Source: JBQTIM01 sp052388135
Lineage (GTDB): Bacteria; Elusimicrobiota; Elusimicrobia; FEN-1173
Length of the DNA: 7,819 nucleotides
Direction of reading: 5' to 3'
NCBI GenBank assembly: GCA_052388135.1
Contig: JBQTIM010000111.1
Coordinates: forward strand, 1-7,819
The translations under genes and the position numbers were made by a program. This document shows positions 5,735 to 7,819 of the stretch, piece after piece. Position 1 is the first letter of the stretch, and each line of letters begins with the position of its first letter. The notes below the pieces were generated by a model, which was not told the origin of the DNA, ran no database searches, and worked only from the letters and a program-made list of their open reading frames with translations.

Positions 5735-6759
5735 GACGCTCGCCCAGGCCCCTCCTCCTGGCCGCACTGCTCTTCGGAGCCCTGGCCTGGCCCGCGCCGG
5801 CGCCCGCCGCCGACGTCAACACCATGGTCCGCAACGGCCTGAAGCTGTACGAAAAAGGCCAATACAACAAAGCCATCAAGCAATTCGTCAAAGTCCTCCA
5901 ACTGGAGCCCAACCACGCCCAGGCCCGGGAATACATGATGCTTTGCAGCAAGAAGATCGTCGAGAAAAAACTGGGCAAGGACGACGCCGCCCTGGTGGAA
6001 CAGCAGGTGGAGGTGGACAAGCAGATTCAATTGATGAAAGCCGCCGAACCGGCCCCCGAGCCGCCCGCCGACGACCTGGAACTGGCGGACCTTACCCCGC
6101 GCGTCGGCGCCGTCCTGCCGGGACCCGTGGCGCCGGCCCGCGGCGTCAGCGCCAAAGAAGCCCTGCAACAGCGGGACGCGCTCCTGGCCGCCCCCGCCGC
6201 GCCGGCGGCGGCCGAGCCCGGAGCCTCCGCCGCGGCCGCCCCGTCCGAAGTCGAAATTCCGGCCTCCGCCCTTCTGGGCGCCGCCGTTTCCGCCGGAGCG
6301 CCGCCCGCCGCGCCCGTTCCCGCCCTCTCTCCCGACGACGACATAGACGCCGAGCTCCTCTCCCGCATGGAGGCCAAGGCCTCCCGCTCCGTGGAGACCC
6401 GCGACATCCTCGACCAGCGGGACGAAGTGTCCCAAGCCCTGCGCCGCCGCCACCTGGGCCTGGAGAACGCCCTGGTCCTGGAAGACTCCGGCGGCCGCGT
6501 GGAGATCGTGGCTTTCCTCAACAGGCTCTTCCTGCCGCACTCCGACGTCCTGCGCGACGAAGCCTACGCGGTCCTGAACGGCGCGGTGGAAAAAATCCGC
6601 TCCGAAGGAAGGAAGAAAATCGTCCTCAAAGCCGTGGACTCCGCCGGCCCCACCCGCCGCTCCGCCATGCCCGACCTGCCGGGCCGCCGCTGCGTGGCCC
6701 TTTTCTCCTATCTGATCCACGGCGCCCACGCTCCCCTGCCCACCCCCGCCCTCCGCTAA
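5731..6759 (+). CDS. Exported TPR protein with short OmpA-like C-terminal domain
   Basis: ATG 5731 overlaps the previous stop as ATGA, and AGGTGGG at 5718-5724 is a fitting ribosome site. The frame is open further upstream, to an ATG at 5620, but that would bury a good signal peptide and overlap the neighbour by over 100 nt. The 342-residue product begins MRRSPRPLLLAALLFGALAW with likely cleavage near APA at residues 24-26. One TPR follows at about 31-66 (LKLYEKGQYNKAIKQFVKVL). A charged helix rich in Lys/Glu/Gln runs from 73 to 103. Residues 104-200 are Ala/Pro-rich linker. The C-terminus (about 256-331) has half an OmpA-like pattern: VEIVAFLNRLFLPHSDVL, helix AVLNGAVEKIRSEG, strand KKIVLKAVDSA, helix LPGRRCVALFSYLI. 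The final strand appears to be missing. No named family is recognised. It closes the operon and is probably periplasmic, working with the preceding protein (inference). Confidence 0.75.
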   Translation: MRRSPRPLLLAALLFGALAWPAPAPAADVNTMVRNGLKLYEKGQYNKAIKQFVKVLQLEPNHAQAREYMMLCSKKIVEKKLGKDDAALVEQQVEVDKQIQLMKAAEPAPEPPADDLELADLTPRVGAVLPGPVAPARGVSAKEALQQRDALLAAPAAPAAAEPGASAAAAPSEVEIPASALLGAAVSAGAPPAAPVPALSPDDDIDAELLSRMEAKASRSVETRDILDQRDEVSQALRRRHLGLENALVLEDSGGRVEIVAFLNRLFLPHSDVLRDEAYAVLNGAVEKIRSEGRKKIVLKAVDSAGPTRRSAMPDLPGRRCVALFSYLIHGAHAPLPTPALR

Positions 6760-6781
6760 CACCCCCTCCCGCCCCTTTCCC

Positions 6782-6811
6782 CGGCCCTAATCCCTCTGCC
6801 CGGGCCGTTTT
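6782..6811 (+). terminator. Candidate intrinsic terminator of the envelope operon
   Basis: CGGCCC (6782-6787) pairs with GGGCCG (6802-6807) as an all-GC 6-bp stem with a 14-nt loop, followed directly by TTTT (6808-6811). It lies 22 nt after the last operon stop. The stem is short, the T tract is brief, and an internal GCCCGGGC palindrome (6798-6805) could compete, so the call is moderate. Confidence 0.4.
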
Positions 6812-6849
6812 CATTCCGCCGCTCCCGCCTTTTCCAACCCAGCGTCTTT

Positions 6850-6865
6850 CTGGGGTGTGACCCAG
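6850..6865. repeat. Short inverted repeat in the operon boundary region
   Basis: CTGGG (6850-6854) and CCCAG (6861-6865) flank GTGTGA. It sits at the junction between the C-rich stretch and the AT-rich stretch. It could be an operator-like site or a chance hairpin; no T run follows. Confidence 0.3.
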
Positions 6866-6926
6866 TTGATGAATTTGCAAATAATTTACAACTTCTTAAT
6901 AAAAAAAGTTATTGCCTTATGCTAAA
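6866..6926 (+). promoter_or_regulatory. AT-rich probable promoter region of the surface-protein gene
   Basis: By my count about one fifth of these 61 bases are G or C, in sharp contrast to the flanking coding DNA. TTGCAA (6875-6880) with TAATAA (6897-6902) at 16-nt spacing could be -35 and -10 boxes. TATGCT (6918-6923) is another possible -10. Neither pair is close to consensus and the sigma factor is unknown, so only the region, not the exact boxes, is supported. The interval 6760-6940 contains no other gene that I can support. Confidence 0.35.
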
Positions 6927-6940
6927 CTTGGCCACATCCC

Positions 6941-7819
6941 ATGACCAAGCATTATGCGTATCTATCGGCAATCCGTGTGCGATTCTCGTTTATCGGCGAG
7001 AAGACGGTTTCACGGCAGCGCACCGTTGCCATCGCTTCAAGAAAATTCGCGGCGGGACTTCTTCTTCCCGTTCTGATGGGCGCCCCCATTCGCGCTCAGG
7101 TTGTAAACGGAACCATTTCCTCGGATACTCTTTGGACGTCGGCTGACAGTCCCATACTGCTTTCGGATCATGTCATCATCACCAACGGAGCGGTTCTCAC
7201 CGTTGAAGCGGGCGTCACGGTTAAGGCGGAAGCGGGCGTCAATTTAACTGTTCAGTCCGGCGCCCTCCGCGTTTTGGGTTCAAGCGCTCAAACCGTCATC
7301 TTCACATCTATTAAGGACGACGCCGCCGATGGATCAGACTCCAATGCGGACGGCGGCGCCTCGACCCCGGCGCCGGGCGATTGGGGCCAGATCGTTTTTG
7401 AGGATGGCGTTGAGGACGCCGCGACGCTTTTGGAACACGCTTCCATCCGCTTTGGCCGCGGGCTCGCTCTGTCATCCGCCCGCCCCACATTTCGATCCCT
7501 GTCTCTCACGAGCAATTCCGGCGCCGCCATTCACATGGATCCATTGTCCATGATTCACGATGGCCAGGGCCTTTCGGCGGCGTCCAATGGCGTCAATGGC
7601 ATTACGGTCCACGGGACGCTGACCGGCTCCTCCACCTGGAGCGTGCGAAGCCTGGCGTATGTCATGCCGGAAAGCTACCAAGCTATGGTGGGAGACGGCG
7701 GCCAGCCCGGCCACCTCACCATCGAGCCCGGCGTGGTGATCAAAGCCTACGCAACGAACCCCATCCGGGTTCGGACCGGCTCCAGCCTGACGGCCGTGGG
7801 GACGGAAAGCGCCCCCATC
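6941..7819 (+). CDS. Secreted repeat-containing beta-helix-type surface protein, 3' truncated by the window edge
   Basis: The frame is open from ATG 6941 to the last base (293 codons). A long, basic N-terminus leads to a hydrophobic segment FAAGLLLPVLMGAP and a likely cleavage around IRAQ-VV (residues 51-55), so the product is exported. The mature part is rich in V, T, G, S and A. It has repeated rungs such as LTVEAGVTVKAEAG (86-99) and LTIEPGVVIKAY (259-270), each followed by a strand and a V-L-G or A-V-G turn. FTSIKDD (121-127), an acidic DGSDSNADGG loop (130-139) that may bind calcium, and APGDWGQIVF (144-153) complete one unit. This resembles right-handed parallel beta-helix surface proteins. 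Function is unknown; adhesin-like is inference. No Shine-Dalgarno sequence precedes ATG 6941; GTG 6977 is a possible alternative start. Codon use (GTT, TCA, GCT, AAT) is less GC-biased than upstream. Confidence 0.72.
   Translation, partial: MTKHYAYLSAIRVRFSFIGEKTVSRQRTVAIASRKFAAGLLLPVLMGAPIRAQVVNGTISSDTLWTSADSPILLSDHVIITNGAVLTVEAGVTVKAEAGVNLTVQSGALRVLGSSAQTVIFTSIKDDAADGSDSNADGGASTPAPGDWGQIVFEDGVEDAATLLEHASIRFGRGLALSSARPTFRSLSLTSNSGAAIHMDPLSMIHDGQGLSAASNGVNGITVHGTLTGSSTWSVRSLAYVMPESYQAMVGDGGQPGHLTIEPGVVIKAYATNPIRVRTGSSLTAVGTESAPI
7196..7819 (+). repeat. Degenerate repeat units within the surface protein
   Basis: Residues 86-121 (7196-7303) and 259-293 (7715-7819) align with one gap: L-T-V/I-E-x-G-V-x-V/I-K-A, then V-x-x-G, then V-G/L-G and a hydrophobic strand. 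The second unit is cut by the window end just before the expected F-T-S motif. Further copies probably lie downstream. Confidence 0.55.

Noticed and set aside
5716..6762. A 348-codon open frame on the - strand
   Set aside because: It is a Gly-rich low-complexity shadow of the Ala/Pro-rich linker gene on the + strand, with no ribosome site or domain signal.
5613..6860. A 415-codon open frame overlapping the last two operon genes on the + strand
   Set aside because: Its product is Arg/Pro/Gly-rich low complexity with no domain pattern, as expected from the shifted frame of GC-rich coding DNA. The frame at 5731-6759 has a signal peptide, a TPR and good coupling to the previous gene.
6919..7146. 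A 75-codon frame at ATG 6919 on the + strand
   Set aside because: It overlaps the frame from 6941 that stays open to the window end and encodes a signal peptide and repeat domain. The short product shows no features.

Overview
The window is GC-rich, tightly packed and coded almost entirely on the + strand. The genes describe a diderm (Gram-negative type) envelope system: a proton channel in the inner membrane, a TonB-type protein reaching across the periplasm, and secreted partners with TPR or OmpA-like folds. Taxonomy cannot be fixed from sequence alone. The long TPR gene, the ExbB/ExbD/ExbD/TonB order and the beta-helix surface protein would fit Elusimicrobiota, Myxococcota or another deltaproteobacterial-type lineage; my weak preference is Elusimicrobiota.

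Region 1 (1-1831) is the 3' part of a long TPR-repeat gene whose start lies upstream of the window. Region 2 (1888-4713) holds an ExbB/TolQ-family proton channel protein, two different ExbD/TolR-family proteins, and a TonB-family protein with a long Ala/Gly/Pro-rich spacer. Region 3 (4718-6759) holds two exported proteins of no named family that I recognise. The first looks like a FlgD-type Ig fold followed by a divergent OmpA-like domain; the second is a single TPR, a low-complexity linker and a second, shorter OmpA-like domain. Genes from 2593 to 6759 overlap by 4 nt or are separated by at most 4 nt, so they are almost certainly one operon. The TPR and ExbB genes precede them with gaps of 56 and 78 nt; the 78-nt gap holds a structured inverted repeat.

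Region 4 (6760-6940) is a boundary. It has a C-rich stretch with a plausible intrinsic terminator, a second inverted repeat, and then an AT-rich stretch likely to carry a promoter. Region 5 (6941 to the end) is the 5' part of a secreted, repeat-containing beta-helix-type surface protein. It runs off the window and its codon use is visibly less GC-biased than the operon's.

Taken together, the operon looks like a proton-motive-force-driven transducer that mixes Ton parts (ExbB, ExbD, TonB C-terminus) with Tol-Pal-like parts (OmpA-like and TPR periplasmic proteins). No TonB-dependent receptor, TolB or canonical Pal is visible. Its closest conceptual relatives are Tol-Pal and the Myxococcus Agl/Glt motor, which also pairs one TolQ-like protein with two TolR-like proteins. 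This analogy is inference. No RNA genes, CRISPR arrays, insertion sequences or attachment sites were seen.
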